Below are positions 34,607 through 42,442 of a DNA stretch of 64,000 nucleotides, piece after piece. The notes beneath the pieces are model-generated. The model saw only the letters and a list, made by a program, of their open reading frames with translations, had not been told where the DNA came from and searched no databases. Where the stretch lies: assembly GCF_000226955.1 (NCBI RefSeq), contig NZ_AGFU01000034.1:93771-157770 (forward strand). Reading direction: 5' to 3'. Position numbers and translations under genes: made by a program. The stretch is from Sphingomonas elodea ATCC 31461 (GTDB taxonomy: Bacteria > Pseudomonadota > Alphaproteobacteria > Sphingomonadales > Sphingomonadaceae). Each line of letters starts with the position of its first letter. The first letter of the stretch is position 1.

Positions 34607-36013
34607 ATGAACCAGACAGCGGAGCGGGCCAATATCGGCCTGATCGGCGCCATCGTGGCGGTCGCCACGATCGGCGGATTGCTTTTCGGATATGACAGCG
34701 GCGCGGTGAACGGCACCCAGCCGGGCCTGCAGGCGGCGTTCGCGCTCGACGAGGCCGGGCTCGGCTTCACCGTCGGTTCGCTGCTGATCGGCTGCTTCAT
34801 CGGCGCCTTCTTCGCCGGCACGCTGGCAGACGCGATCGGCCGCCGCAACGTGATGCGGCTCGCCGCCTTCATCTTCCTCGTCGGCGCGCTGGCGCAGGGC
34901 TTCGCGCACCTCCACGGCGTGTTCGTGGTCGCCCGGATCGCCGGCGGCATCGCGGTGGGCGCCGCCTCGGTGCTGTCGCCTGCCTATATCTCCGAAGTCG
35001 CGCCCGCGAACATTCGCGGCCGGATGACGACGGTGCAGCAGATCATGATCATCTCCGGCCTCACCGCCGCGTTCGTGGTCAACTATTATCTCGCGGCTGC
35101 CGCCGGCGCCTCGACCAACGCCTTCTGGGCCGGGCTCGAAGCGTGGCGCTGGATGTACCTGATGCAGGCGATCCCCGCTGCGGTATTCCTGGTCGCGCTG
35201 TTCTTCATTCCGGAAAGCCCGCGCTTCCTGGTCGCCAAGGGCCGCATCGAGGAAGCGACCAAGGTGCTGACCGACCTGTTCGGCCCGCAGACTGCGCGCA
35301 CCAAGCTGGAGGAAATCCGCGCGAGCTTCAGCGCCGACCACCGCCCGAGCTTCCGCGACCTGATCGACCCGCGCACCGGCGGCATCCGCTCGATCCTGTG
35401 GGCGGGCCTGGTGATCGCGGTGTTCCAGCAGCTCGTCGGCATCAACGTGATCTTCTACTATGGCTCGACGCTGTGGCAGCTCGCCGGTTTCACCGAGGCG
35501 GACTCGCTGCTGATCAACATCGTCTCGGGCGCGGTTTCGATCGCCGCCTGCCTCGTCACCATCGGCCTGGTCGACAAGATCGGCCGCAAGCCGCTGCTGC
35601 TGATCGGTTCCGCGGGCATGGCGGTCACGCTGTTCGTGCTGGTCTATGCCTTCGGCCACGGCTCGCTCGACGCCGCCGGCAAGCTGGTCCTCTCGCCGGA
35701 CCTCGGCAAGACCGCGGTGATCGCCGCCAACCTGTATGTGATCTTCTTCAACGTCAGCTGGGGCCCGGTGATGTGGGTGATGCTCGGCGAGATGTTCCCG
35801 AACCAGATCCGCGGCTCGGCGCTGGCCGTGTGCGGCTTCGCCCAGTGGTTCGCCAACTATCTGATCGCGCAGAGCTTCCCGGTGATGGCATCGAAGCTCG
35901 GCCTTGCCGCCAGCTACACCTTCTATGCCGTCTGCGCGGCGGTCAGCTTCTTCCTCGTCCTGAAGTTCATCAAGGAAACCAAGGGCAAGGAACTCGAGGC
36001 GATGGAGGGCTAA
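34607..36013 (+). CDS. MFS sugar porter (xylose/H+ symporter-like)
   Basis: 468 residues with the 12-helix sugar porter pattern. Family marks are GGLLFGYDSGAVNGTQ in the first helix, the loop ADAIGRRN, PESPRFLVAKGR after helix 6, QQLVGINVIFYYG in helix 7 (the sugar-binding QQ), GRKPLLL and the C-terminal KETKGKELE. The best-known relatives are XylE, GalP and AraE. AGGAGAGGG at 34593-34601 sets the start. With xylanases on one side and xylonate dehydratase 151 bases downstream, D-xylose import across the inner membrane is the likely role. Confidence 0.9.
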   Translation: MNQTAERANIGLIGAIVAVATIGGLLFGYDSGAVNGTQPGLQAAFALDEAGLGFTVGSLLIGCFIGAFFAGTLADAIGRRNVMRLAAFIFLVGALAQGFAHLHGVFVVARIAGGIAVGAASVLSPAYISEVAPANIRGRMTTVQQIMIISGLTAAFVVNYYLAAAAGASTNAFWAGLEAWRWMYLMQAIPAAVFLVALFFIPESPRFLVAKGRIEEATKVLTDLFGPQTARTKLEEIRASFSADHRPSFRDLIDPRTGGIRSILWAGLVIAVFQQLVGINVIFYYGSTLWQLAGFTEADSLLINIVSGAVSIAACLVTIGLVDKIGRKPLLLIGSAGMAVTLFVLVYAFGHGSLDAAGKLVLSPDLGKTAVIAANLYVIFFNVSWGPVMWVMLGEMFPNQIRGSALAVCGFAQWFANYLIAQSFPVMASKLGLAASYTFYAVCAAVSFFLVLKFIKETKGKELEAMEG

Positions 36014-36017
36014 GTTC

Positions 36018-36153
36018 AAGATCCTCCCCGGAACGGGGAGGGGGACCATCGCCGAAGGCGATGGTGGAGGGGGATCGCCCCAAAGGATGTCGCTTGTGGC
36101 TGGCCCCCTCCACCAGCCTGCGGCTGGTCCCCCTCCCCGTACCGGGGAGGATT
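36018..36153. repeat. Dispersed inverted-repeat element, copy 2
   Basis: The arms 36018-36040 and 36133-36153 are near-perfect inverse copies (ATCCTCCCCGGAACGGGGAG against CTCCCCGTACCGGGGAGGAT). An inner hairpin ACCATCGCC-GAA-GGCGATGGT and the following TGGAGGGGG match copy 1 at 7538-7679 in order and spacing. It fills most of the gap between the sugar transporter and xylD; the xylD ribosome binding site begins just after it. Confidence 0.85.
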
Positions 36154-36164
36154 GTGAGGTATCA

Positions 36165-37940
36165 ATGACCCGCACGCCTGCCCGTCCGTTCCGATCGCGC
36201 GAATGGTTCGCCGCCCCCGGCCGCGCCGACATGGCCGCGCTCTATCTCGAGCGCTTCATGAACTACGGCATCACGCCAGCGGAGTTGACCTCGGGCAAGC
36301 CGATCATCGGCATCGCCCAGTCGGGCAGCGACATCGCGCCGTGTAACCGCATCCATCTGGAGACGGTGAAGCGCGCCCGCGAAGGCATCCTGGCAGCCGG
36401 CGGCATCCCGATGGAATTCCCGCTCCACCCGATCTTCGAGAATTGCCGGCGCCCGACTGCCGCGCTCGACCGCAACCTCGCCTATCTCGGCCTGGTCGAA
36501 ATCCTCAACGGCTATCCGATCGACGCGGTGATCCTCACCACCGGCTGCGACAAGACCACGCCCTCGTCGCTGATGGCCGCCTCCACGGTCGACATCCCGG
36601 CGATCGTCCTGTCGGGCGGGCCGATGCTCGACGGCTGGCACGAAGGCGAACTGGTCGGCTCCGGCACGGTGATCTGGCGCTCGCGCCGCAAGATGGCGGC
36701 GGGCGAGATCGACGAGGCCGAGTTCCTGCGCCGCGCGATGGAAAGCGCGCCGTCCTCGGGGCATTGCAACACCATGGGCACCGCCTCGACGATGAACAGC
36801 CTGGCCGAGGGGCTGGGCATGAGCCTGCCCGGCTGCGCGATGATCCCGGCGCCGTACCGCGAGCGCGGCCAGATCGCCTACGAGACCGGCAAGCGCATCG
36901 TCGAGATGGCGTACGAGGACCTCCGCCCGTCGAAGATCCTGACCAGGCAGAGCTTCCTCAATGCGATCAAGCTGCTCACCGCGATCGGCGGCTCGACCAA
37001 CGCCCAGCCGCACCTCAACGCGATGGCCGCGCATGCCGGCATCACCATCACCCCCGAGGACTGGCAGACCGGCTATGACCTGCCGCTGATCGTCAACATG
37101 CAGCCGGCGGGGCAATATCTCTCCGAGCGCTTCCACCGCGCCGGCGGCATTCCGGCGGTGCTCAAGCTGCTGGTCGATGCCGGCATCCTCGACGGCAGCG
37201 TCGCCACCTGCACCGGCCGCACCATGGCGGAGAATGTTGCCGAGGCGCGGGTGCTCGATCCCGAGGTGATCTTGCCCCTCGACAAGCCGCTGATGGAGAA
37301 GGCCGGGTTCCTGGTGCTCACCGGCAACCTGTTCGACATGGCGATCATGAAGACCAGCGTGATCTCCGATGCGTTCCGTGCGCGCTATCTCTCGACGCCG
37401 GGGCAGGAGGGCGTGTTCGAGGTGCGCGCGGTGGTGTTCGACGGGTCGGACGATTATCACCACCGGATCAACGATCCGGCGCTCGCCATCGATGACAATT
37501 GCATCCTGGTGATCCGCGGTGCGGGCGTGCTGGGCTGGCCCGGCTCGGCCGAGGTGGTCAACATGCAGCCGCCCGATGCGCTGCTCCAGAAGGGCATCCA
37601 GAGCCTGCCGACGCTGGGCGACGGCCGCCAGTCGGGCACGTCGGACAGTCCCTCGATCCTTAACGCCTCGCCCGAAAGCGCGGCGGGCGGCGGGCTTTCG
37701 TGGCTGCGCACCGGCGACATGATCCGCATAGATCTCAACCAGGGCCGCGTCGATGCGCTGGTCGAGGCGGACGAGATCGCCCGCCGCAAGGGCGAGCCCG
37801 CCCCGCCGATCCCGCCGAGCAACACGCCCTGGGAAGAGCTGTACCGCGAGAAATCGGGCCAACTCCACGAGGGCGGCGTGCTCGAGTTCGCGACCAAGTA
37901 TCGCGGGACTGGCCTCAAGGTGCCGCGTCACAACCATTGA
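36165..37940 (+). CDS. xylD: D-xylonate dehydratase (IlvD/Edd family)
   Basis: 591 residues from MTRTPARPFR, with GAGGT upstream. It dehydrates D-xylonate to 2-keto-3-deoxy-D-xylonate. The cysteines that hold the [2Fe-2S] cluster of this family are at C60 (SDIAPC), C128 (TTGC) and C201 (SSGHC), and the length is that of the Caulobacter enzyme as I recall it. Other marks are GGSTNAQPHLNAM, AGVLGWPGSAEVVN and SDSPSILNASPESA. The related family members act on other sugar acids, so L-arabinonate is an alternative, but xylan genes around it favour xylonate. A terminator follows. Confidence 0.92.
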   Translation: MTRTPARPFRSREWFAAPGRADMAALYLERFMNYGITPAELTSGKPIIGIAQSGSDIAPCNRIHLETVKRAREGILAAGGIPMEFPLHPIFENCRRPTAALDRNLAYLGLVEILNGYPIDAVILTTGCDKTTPSSLMAASTVDIPAIVLSGGPMLDGWHEGELVGSGTVIWRSRRKMAAGEIDEAEFLRRAMESAPSSGHCNTMGTASTMNSLAEGLGMSLPGCAMIPAPYRERGQIAYETGKRIVEMAYEDLRPSKILTRQSFLNAIKLLTAIGGSTNAQPHLNAMAAHAGITITPEDWQTGYDLPLIVNMQPAGQYLSERFHRAGGIPAVLKLLVDAGILDGSVATCTGRTMAENVAEARVLDPEVILPLDKPLMEKAGFLVLTGNLFDMAIMKTSVISDAFRARYLSTPGQEGVFEVRAVVFDGSDDYHHRINDPALAIDDNCILVIRGAGVLGWPGSAEVVNMQPPDALLQKGIQSLPTLGDGRQSGTSDSPSILNASPESAAGGGLSWLRTGDMIRIDLNQGRVDALVEADEIARRKGEPAPPIPPSNTPWEELYREKSGQLHEGGVLEFATKYRGTGLKVPRHNH

Positions 37941-37944
37941 CCGG

Positions 37945-37980
37945 GAAGGGGTGGGGACAGCGTTCCCGCCCCTTCTTCTT
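37945..37980 (+). terminator. Terminator after xylD
   Basis: GAAGGGGTGGGGA (37945-37957) pairs with TTCCCGCCCCTTC (37962-37974) through a G-T pair near the middle, and is followed by a pyrimidine/T-rich tail CTTCTTTC. Confidence 0.7.
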
Positions 37981-38026
37981 TCGGGGCCGATTCCCCACCT
38001 CCGGCCCATTCCGGATATGGCAAGTG

Positions 38027-38040
38027 TCACTCGTCAGTGA
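38027..38040. promoter_or_regulatory. Candidate TetR operator
   Basis: TCACT-CGTC-AGTGA is a perfect dyad 26 bases before the TetR-type start, in the expected promoter position. The link is by position only. Confidence 0.45.
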
Positions 38041-38066
38041 TAGTTAACCATCGCCAACAATAGGGG

Positions 38067-38699
38067 ATGGGCAGCGTGAGCGAAGGGGCACCGGCGAAAC
38101 GTCCGCGCAATGCGGCCAATACGCGCGGCGTGATATTGGAAGCGGCCAAGCGGCTGCTGGCCGAACAGGGCTTTGCCCGCTGGGGCGTCAATGCGATCGC
38201 GCGCGCCTCGGGTTACGACAAGCAACTGATCTACCGGTATTTCGGCGGGATGGACGGCCTTGCCGAAGCGATCGCAGCCGACGTCTCCGCCTGGATGGAA
38301 ACCGCGCTGGTGCGGCCCGACAATGTGCCGCCGCCGGCCAGCTACGCCGAGATGATGGCGCGGGTGGCGGTAGCGCTGCTCGATGCGCTGCGCAGCGATC
38401 CGCTGGCCCAGAAGATCCTCGCCTGGGAGCTTTCCGCACCCTCCATGCTCGCCAGCGCCTTTACCGAGGCTCGGGGCAAGGCGCTGAGCGCCTGGATCGC
38501 GCGGGAGCGTGGTACGCTGCAGCGCCCGGCGGGCATCGACGCGCCGATGCTGAATGCGCTGCTGATCGCCTCGATCCAGCAGCTGGTGCTCTCCGGCGCG
38601 ACCAGCGGGCGGTTCCTCGGGCTCGACCTGTCCGAAGAAGCGGGGTGGGAGCGGGTGCGCGGCGGTATCGCCGGGCTGACCAGGGCGATGTACCAGTAG
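38067..38699 (+). CDS. TetR-family transcriptional regulator
   Basis: 210 residues. The N-terminal helix-turn-helix spans about 20-65 (ILEAAKRLLAEQGFARWGVNAIARASGYDKQLIYRYFGGMDGL), where YRYFGG is the end of the recognition region. The ligand domain is all-helical and not recognisable to a specific effector. A GTG at 38076 is an alternative start with better spacing from AGGGG. It lies between xylD and the convergent xylC, but the nearby dyad at 38027 suggests it mainly controls itself; whether it senses a pentose intermediate is unknown. Confidence 0.85.
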   Translation: MGSVSEGAPAKRPRNAANTRGVILEAAKRLLAEQGFARWGVNAIARASGYDKQLIYRYFGGMDGLAEAIAADVSAWMETALVRPDNVPPPASYAEMMARVAVALLDALRSDPLAQKILAWELSAPSMLASAFTEARGKALSAWIARERGTLQRPAGIDAPMLNALLIASIQQLVLSGATSGRFLGLDLSEEAGWERVRGGIAGLTRAMYQ

Positions 38700-38706
38700 G
38701 GAAGAT

Positions 38707-38731
38707 CCTCCCCCAGCTTAGCCGGGGGAGG
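38707..38731. terminator. Hairpin between convergent TetR and xylC genes
   Basis: CCTCCCCC (38707-38714) pairs with GGGGGAGG (38724-38731) just after the TetR stop and before the xylC stop. The AGATCCTCCCC start recalls the arms of the dispersed repeat. Confidence 0.55.
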
Positions 38732-38740
38732 GATTTGGGC

Positions 38741-39634
38741 TCAGGCCCCGATGCGGATCATCGCGGTCGGCTGACCGGCCACCGTCACGCGGAAGCGGAA
38801 CAGGTCGCCCGAACTCGGCCGTGCGGCCTTGTCTTCGGCCGAAAGGTGCTTGTTCGCGGTGGTGGCGAAGACCGTCTTCAGGTCCGGGCCGCCGAACGCG
38901 ATCTTGGTGATCGCATCGACGGGGAAGGGCACCGTCTCGACCAGCTCGCCCGCAGGCGAGTAGCGACGCACCTCCGAGCCGACGTACAGGCTCACCCACA
39001 CATAGCCCTCGCTGTCGACGCACGGGCCGTCCGGGAAGCCTTCGCCCTCGGCGATGCGCACGAACTCGCGGCGGTTCACCAGCGCGCCGTCCGGATCGAT
39101 GTCGCAGGCATAGACCACCGCGCCGAGCGTATCGACATGGTAGAGCGTCTTGCCGTCGGGCGAGACCGCCGGGCCGTTGGTGATCGATACCTTGGGGCTG
39201 GAGGGCACGCAGCTGCCGTCCGCTGCCAGGCGATAGATGGTGCCGGTGGCCGCGCTCTCGCCGTCGTCCATCGTGCCGAACCACAGGCGGCCTTCCGAAT
39301 CGACGGTGCCGTCGTTCAGCCGGTTGCCGGGCAGTTCGGGTTCGGGATCGACCAGGGGCACGAAGCTGCCGTCCGTCGGATCGAACCTGGCGAGCCCGGT
39401 CTGCAGCCCCGCGACGAAGCCGCCGCTCGCCGCCGGCAGCGCGAAGCCCACCTGCGCCGGCGCGTCCCAGCTCGCCTTGTCGCCGGTGGCGGGATCATAG
39501 CGGTGGATCTTGTGGCTCTTGATGTCGACGAACCAAAGCGCGGCATCGCGCTCCACCCATACCGGGCCTTCGAGAAGCGGGGCGCTGAGCCCCCACACGC
39601 TCTCCGGCGCCGAAACCACCACCTTGTCGGTCAT
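38741..39634 (-). CDS. xylC: SMP-30/gluconolactonase family protein, probable xylonolactonase
   Basis: 297 residues from MTDKVVVSAP at 39634, with GGAG five bases upstream. It is a six-bladed beta-propeller lactonase. Expected metal-binding positions are the Glu of LLEGPVW, the Asn of LPGNRLNDG and the Asp of FPDGPCVDSEG. In the oxidative xylose pathway it opens D-xylono-lactone to D-xylonate. It is one base after the stop of the xylose dehydrogenase gene, showing a tight xylX-xylB-xylC operon. Related family members act on other sugar lactones, so specificity rests on context. Confidence 0.9.
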   Translation of the reverse strand: MTDKVVVSAPESVWGLSAPLLEGPVWVERDAALWFVDIKSHKIHRYDPATGDKASWDAPAQVGFALPAASGGFVAGLQTGLARFDPTDGSFVPLVDPEPELPGNRLNDGTVDSEGRLWFGTMDDGESAATGTIYRLAADGSCVPSSPKVSITNGPAVSPDGKTLYHVDTLGAVVYACDIDPDGALVNRREFVRIAEGEGFPDGPCVDSEGYVWVSLYVGSEVRRYSPAGELVETVPFPVDAITKIAFGGPDLKTVFATTANKHLSAEDKAARPSSGDLFRFRVTVAGQPTAMIRIGA

Positions 39635-39635
39635 C

Positions 39636-40433
39636 TTATCTCCAGCCTGCATCCACGAAGAATTCGTGGCTCGTTATCAGCCGGGCATCGTCGGATGCAA
39701 GGAACAGCGCCAGCGCGGCGATGTCGTCCGGCACCAGGCGGCCGGGCAGGCACTGCGCCTTGACGATCTCGGCCTCGCCCTCGGGCGTGTACCACTTCAT
39801 CTGGCGCGGCGTCTTGACGTTGCCGGGGACGATGCAGACCGAGCGGATGCCGTCCGGGCCCAGCTCGCGCGCCAGGCTGCGGGTCAGGCCCTCGATCGCC
39901 GCCTTGGCGGTCTGGTAGAGCGTCAGCTCCTCCAGGGCGAGGTGCCACGAGATCGAGCCGAGGTTGATGATCACGCCGGCGCGCTTGGCCTTCATCGCCG
40001 GAATCACCGCCTGCGCCAGGAAGAACTGGTGGCGCAGGTTCACGTTGAGGCGGTTGTCCCAATATTCCGGGGTCACCTGCTCGATCGTGTGGCGATCGTC
40101 ATTGGCGGCGTTGTTCAGCAGCACGTCGAAGCCGCCCTCGGCCTCGATCAGCGCCTGCACCTGCGCCTGCGCGGCGGGAATGTCGGTGAGATCGACACGA
40201 TAGAAGCGCGGCGCGATCGCCGCGTCGGTCAGGCTGGCGACCAGCGCCTGCGAATCCGCCTCGGCGATGTCGAAGAAGGTCACGTCCGCGCCCTGGCGGA
40301 CGAAGCCTTCGACCAACCCGGCGCCGATGCCCGAACCACCGCCGGTTATCAGGACCCGCTTGCCCTTCAGGCTCGGATAGACGGCGCGCTGGGCGGCCGG
40401 AATCGGCCCCTGCTGGAGATCGGCTTGCGACAT
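39636..40433 (-). CDS. xylB: Short-chain dehydrogenase, probable D-xylose 1-dehydrogenase
   Basis: 265 residues from MSQADLQQGP; the ATG at 40433 is preceded by AAGG. It is a classical SDR: the cofactor motif TGGGSGIG is at 30-37, NNAAND follows, and the catalytic residues are the Ser of NLGSISW and the YQTAK motif. In Caulobacter XylB an enzyme of this kind oxidises D-xylose with NAD to xylonolactone, the first step of the Weimberg pathway. Its neighbours xylX (7 bases upstream) and xylC support that assignment. L-arabinose or galactose dehydrogenases of the same family are alternatives. Confidence 0.88.
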   Translation of the reverse strand: MSQADLQQGPIPAAQRAVYPSLKGKRVLITGGGSGIGAGLVEGFVRQGADVTFFDIAEADSQALVASLTDAAIAPRFYRVDLTDIPAAQAQVQALIEAEGGFDVLLNNAANDDRHTIEQVTPEYWDNRLNVNLRHQFFLAQAVIPAMKAKRAGVIINLGSISWHLALEELTLYQTAKAAIEGLTRSLARELGPDGIRSVCIVPGNVKTPRQMKWYTPEGEAEIVKAQCLPGRLVPDDIAALALFLASDDARLITSHEFFVDAGWR

Positions 40434-40440
40434 GGACACC

Positions 40441-41571
40441 TTAGGAATGCGAGAGAAGGCCGCGGGCGGCGAGATTGCGCATCAGATCGCGGATGCCGAA
40501 CGTCCAGGGCGCGGCGGCCTTGGACGTGGTGACGCGGTTGACGAGCGTGCCGAGCTTCGGCGTGGAAATGCGGACAATATCGCCGGGCTTGTGAGTGAAG
40601 CCGCGGCCGGGATGGTCGCGATCCTGCACCGGCGCGAACAGCGTGCCGAGGAACAGCGCGAAGCCGTCCGGATACTGGTGCTCGCTCAGCGTCTGGCGCA
40701 CGAGCTCGGTCGGATCTCGGCTGATCTCGCTCATCTTGTTGGTGCCCGAGAGGCGATAGCCCTCCGGCCCGTCGATGGTGAGGTCGACCACCGCGCTACG
40801 CACGTCGTCCATCGTGAAGCCGTCATCGAACAGGCGGATGAACGGGCCGATCGCGGTAGAGGCATTGTTGTCCTTCGCCTTGCCCAGCAGCAGCGCGCTG
40901 CGGCCCTCGAAGTCGCGCAGGTTGACGTCGTTGCCGAGCGTCGCGCCCTTGATCGCACCATTCCGGTCGACCACCAGCACCACTTCCGGCTCCGGATTGT
41001 TCCAGTCGCTGTCCGAGCGGATGCCGATCTCGGCGCCCCAGCCCATCGCCGACAGAACCGGCGCCTTGGTGAACACCTCCGCGTCCGGCCCGATCGCCAC
41101 TTCGAGATATTGCGACCACATGCCCGCCTCGATCAGCGCGGCCTTGAGCGCCGCGGCCTCGGCGGTACCGGGGACGACCGAGCGGATGCCCGAACCCACC
41201 TTGGCTTCGAGGTCGCCGCGAATCTCGGCGGCCTTGGCGGAATCGCCGCGGGCGCGTTCCTCGATCACGCGCTCCAGCGCCGAGACGGCGAAGGTGACGC
41301 CGGCGGCCTTCACGCACTGCAGGTCGACCGGAGCCAGCACCTGCGGCGCCGACTCGGTGCCGAGCGCGTCGACGCTGCACAGCACCGTGCCGCTCAGCGT
41401 CGCGATGTCGTCGCGTTCCAGCAGGTCGGCGACGGTCGGCGCGATCGCCGAAACGTCGATCACCTGGCCATCGCGGAGGAGAACGGGGCTCGGGCCCGCC
41501 GGGGTCTGCACACGGCCGACCAGAATCGCCTGCGCATGATCGGCAGGCAGCATGTCACGAAGCGCTTCCAA
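40441..41571 (-). CDS. xylX: Fumarylacetoacetate-hydrolase family protein, probable 2-keto-3-deoxy-xylonate dehydratase
   Basis: About 376 residues from a TTG at 41571 (AGAGG upstream); an ATG at 41553 or a TTG at 41598 are alternatives, the latter leaving no room between RBS and operator. The C-terminal two thirds is the FAH fold with metal/substrate segments GWGAEIGIRSD, NNPEPEVVLVV, GNDVNLRDFEGRSALLLGKAKDNNAS and GPFIRLFDDGF. XylX converts 2-keto-3-deoxy-D-xylonate to alpha-ketoglutarate semialdehyde. It is the first gene of xylX-xylB-xylC and has a copy of the shared LacI-type operator directly upstream. Confidence 0.88.
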   Translation of the reverse strand: MEALRDMLPADHAQAILVGRVQTPAGPSPVLLRDGQVIDVSAIAPTVADLLERDDIATLSGTVLCSVDALGTESAPQVLAPVDLQCVKAAGVTFAVSALERVIEERARGDSAKAAEIRGDLEAKVGSGIRSVVPGTAEAAALKAALIEAGMWSQYLEVAIGPDAEVFTKAPVLSAMGWGAEIGIRSDSDWNNPEPEVVLVVDRNGAIKGATLGNDVNLRDFEGRSALLLGKAKDNNASTAIGPFIRLFDDGFTMDDVRSAVVDLTIDGPEGYRLSGTNKMSEISRDPTELVRQTLSEHQYPDGFALFLGTLFAPVQDRDHPGRGFTHKPGDIVRISTPKLGTLVNRVTTSKAAAPWTFGIRDLMRNLAARGLLSHS

Positions 41572-41602
41572 GGGACCTCTCACCAAAACCGGTTTCAAAT
41601 TG

Positions 41603-41616
41603 TGATAGCGCTACCA
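41603..41616. promoter_or_regulatory. Candidate LacI-type operator, site 5
   Basis: The reverse complement TGGTAGCGCTATCA fits the shared palindrome fully. It is 31 bases upstream of the chosen xylX start, overlapping where the promoter should be. Confidence 0.7.
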
Positions 41617-41673
41617 TTGCCGCTCCCGCGAAGCAAATGTCAAGCGCGGGAGATAGGCGCCTTTTCGGGCGGT

Positions 41674-42330
41674 TCAAATGTGGGAAATTATTTCGGCGAC
41701 GATGGCTTCCGGCGCCCGCATCGCGCCGGCTTCGCTGGCATGGACGATGCGCCACGGGCCCAGCAGGTCCGCTGCCACGATCGCCTCGTAATTTCCGCGG
41801 ACTCGCTGCTGGAGGGCGATATCCGCCTCATATTCGTCGAAGCTGCGGGTCGTGTAGCTGCGCTGCGCCTTTTGCAGGATCAACTCGCGGGCGAGGTCCC
41901 ACGGCGTGTCGAGATAGATCGACAGGCGCGGGCGGGGCAGGGCGAACTGCCCGGTTTCCAGCGCGAGGATCCAGTCCATCAGCGCCCGGCCTTCCTCGCC
42001 GCCCAGTTTTGCGCCTTGGTAGGCCATGTTCGAGGCGATGTAGCGATCGAGCACCACCACGTCGTGGGTCGCCTGCGCCTCCAGCAGCGCATCGCGCCAT
42101 TCGAAGCGATCGAGCGCATAGAGCACGGCGGCGGCATGCGGGGTGACGGGGACGGGGAGTTCGCCCGCGAGCATCTTGCCGATGGTGACGCCGGCGACCG
42201 TCTCGCCATAGCGCGGGAAGCCGAGTACGGTGGCAGTGCGCCCGGAGGCCTGCAGCGCCGCGCACAGCCCCTTGGCGGCGGTGTTCTTGCCGACGCCGTC
42301 GGCGCCCTCGATCGCGATCAGTTGACCCAT
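41674..42330 (-). CDS. tmk: Thymidylate kinase
   Basis: 218 residues. It phosphorylates dTMP to dTDP. The P-loop is EGADGVGKNTAAKG; the usual Ser/Thr after GK is Asn-Thr here, a tolerable variant. The DR(Y) motif is LDRYIASNMAYQGAKL, and a lid region follows with KAQRSYTTRSFDEYE. Length is typical (about 205-220). It stands alone between the xyl operon and the region next to the flagellar genes, with no functional link to either side. Confidence 0.85.
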   Translation of the reverse strand: MGQLIAIEGADGVGKNTAAKGLCAALQASGRTATVLGFPRYGETVAGVTIGKMLAGELPVPVTPHAAAVLYALDRFEWRDALLEAQATHDVVVLDRYIASNMAYQGAKLGGEEGRALMDWILALETGQFALPRPRLSIYLDTPWDLARELILQKAQRSYTTRSFDEYEADIALQQRVRGNYEAIVAADLLGPWRIVHASEAGAMRAPEAIVAEIISHI

Positions 42331-42414
42331 TCGGGTGCCATAGCAGGGTGAGGCGAATTGTCACGATGAGGGGAAGGCCCCAGTGGAGACACCCCGCCGT
42401 CATGCCCGTGGGCC

Positions 42415-42437
42415 GCTCCTCCTTGCAGGGGAGGAGC
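42415..42437. terminator. Hairpin between tmk and an unknown gene
   Basis: GCTCCTCC (42415-42422) pairs with GGAGGAGC (42430-42437) six bases beyond the stop of the minus-strand unknown gene. No T-run is present, so it is only a possible terminator. Confidence 0.35.
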
Positions 42438-42442
42438 GCCCA

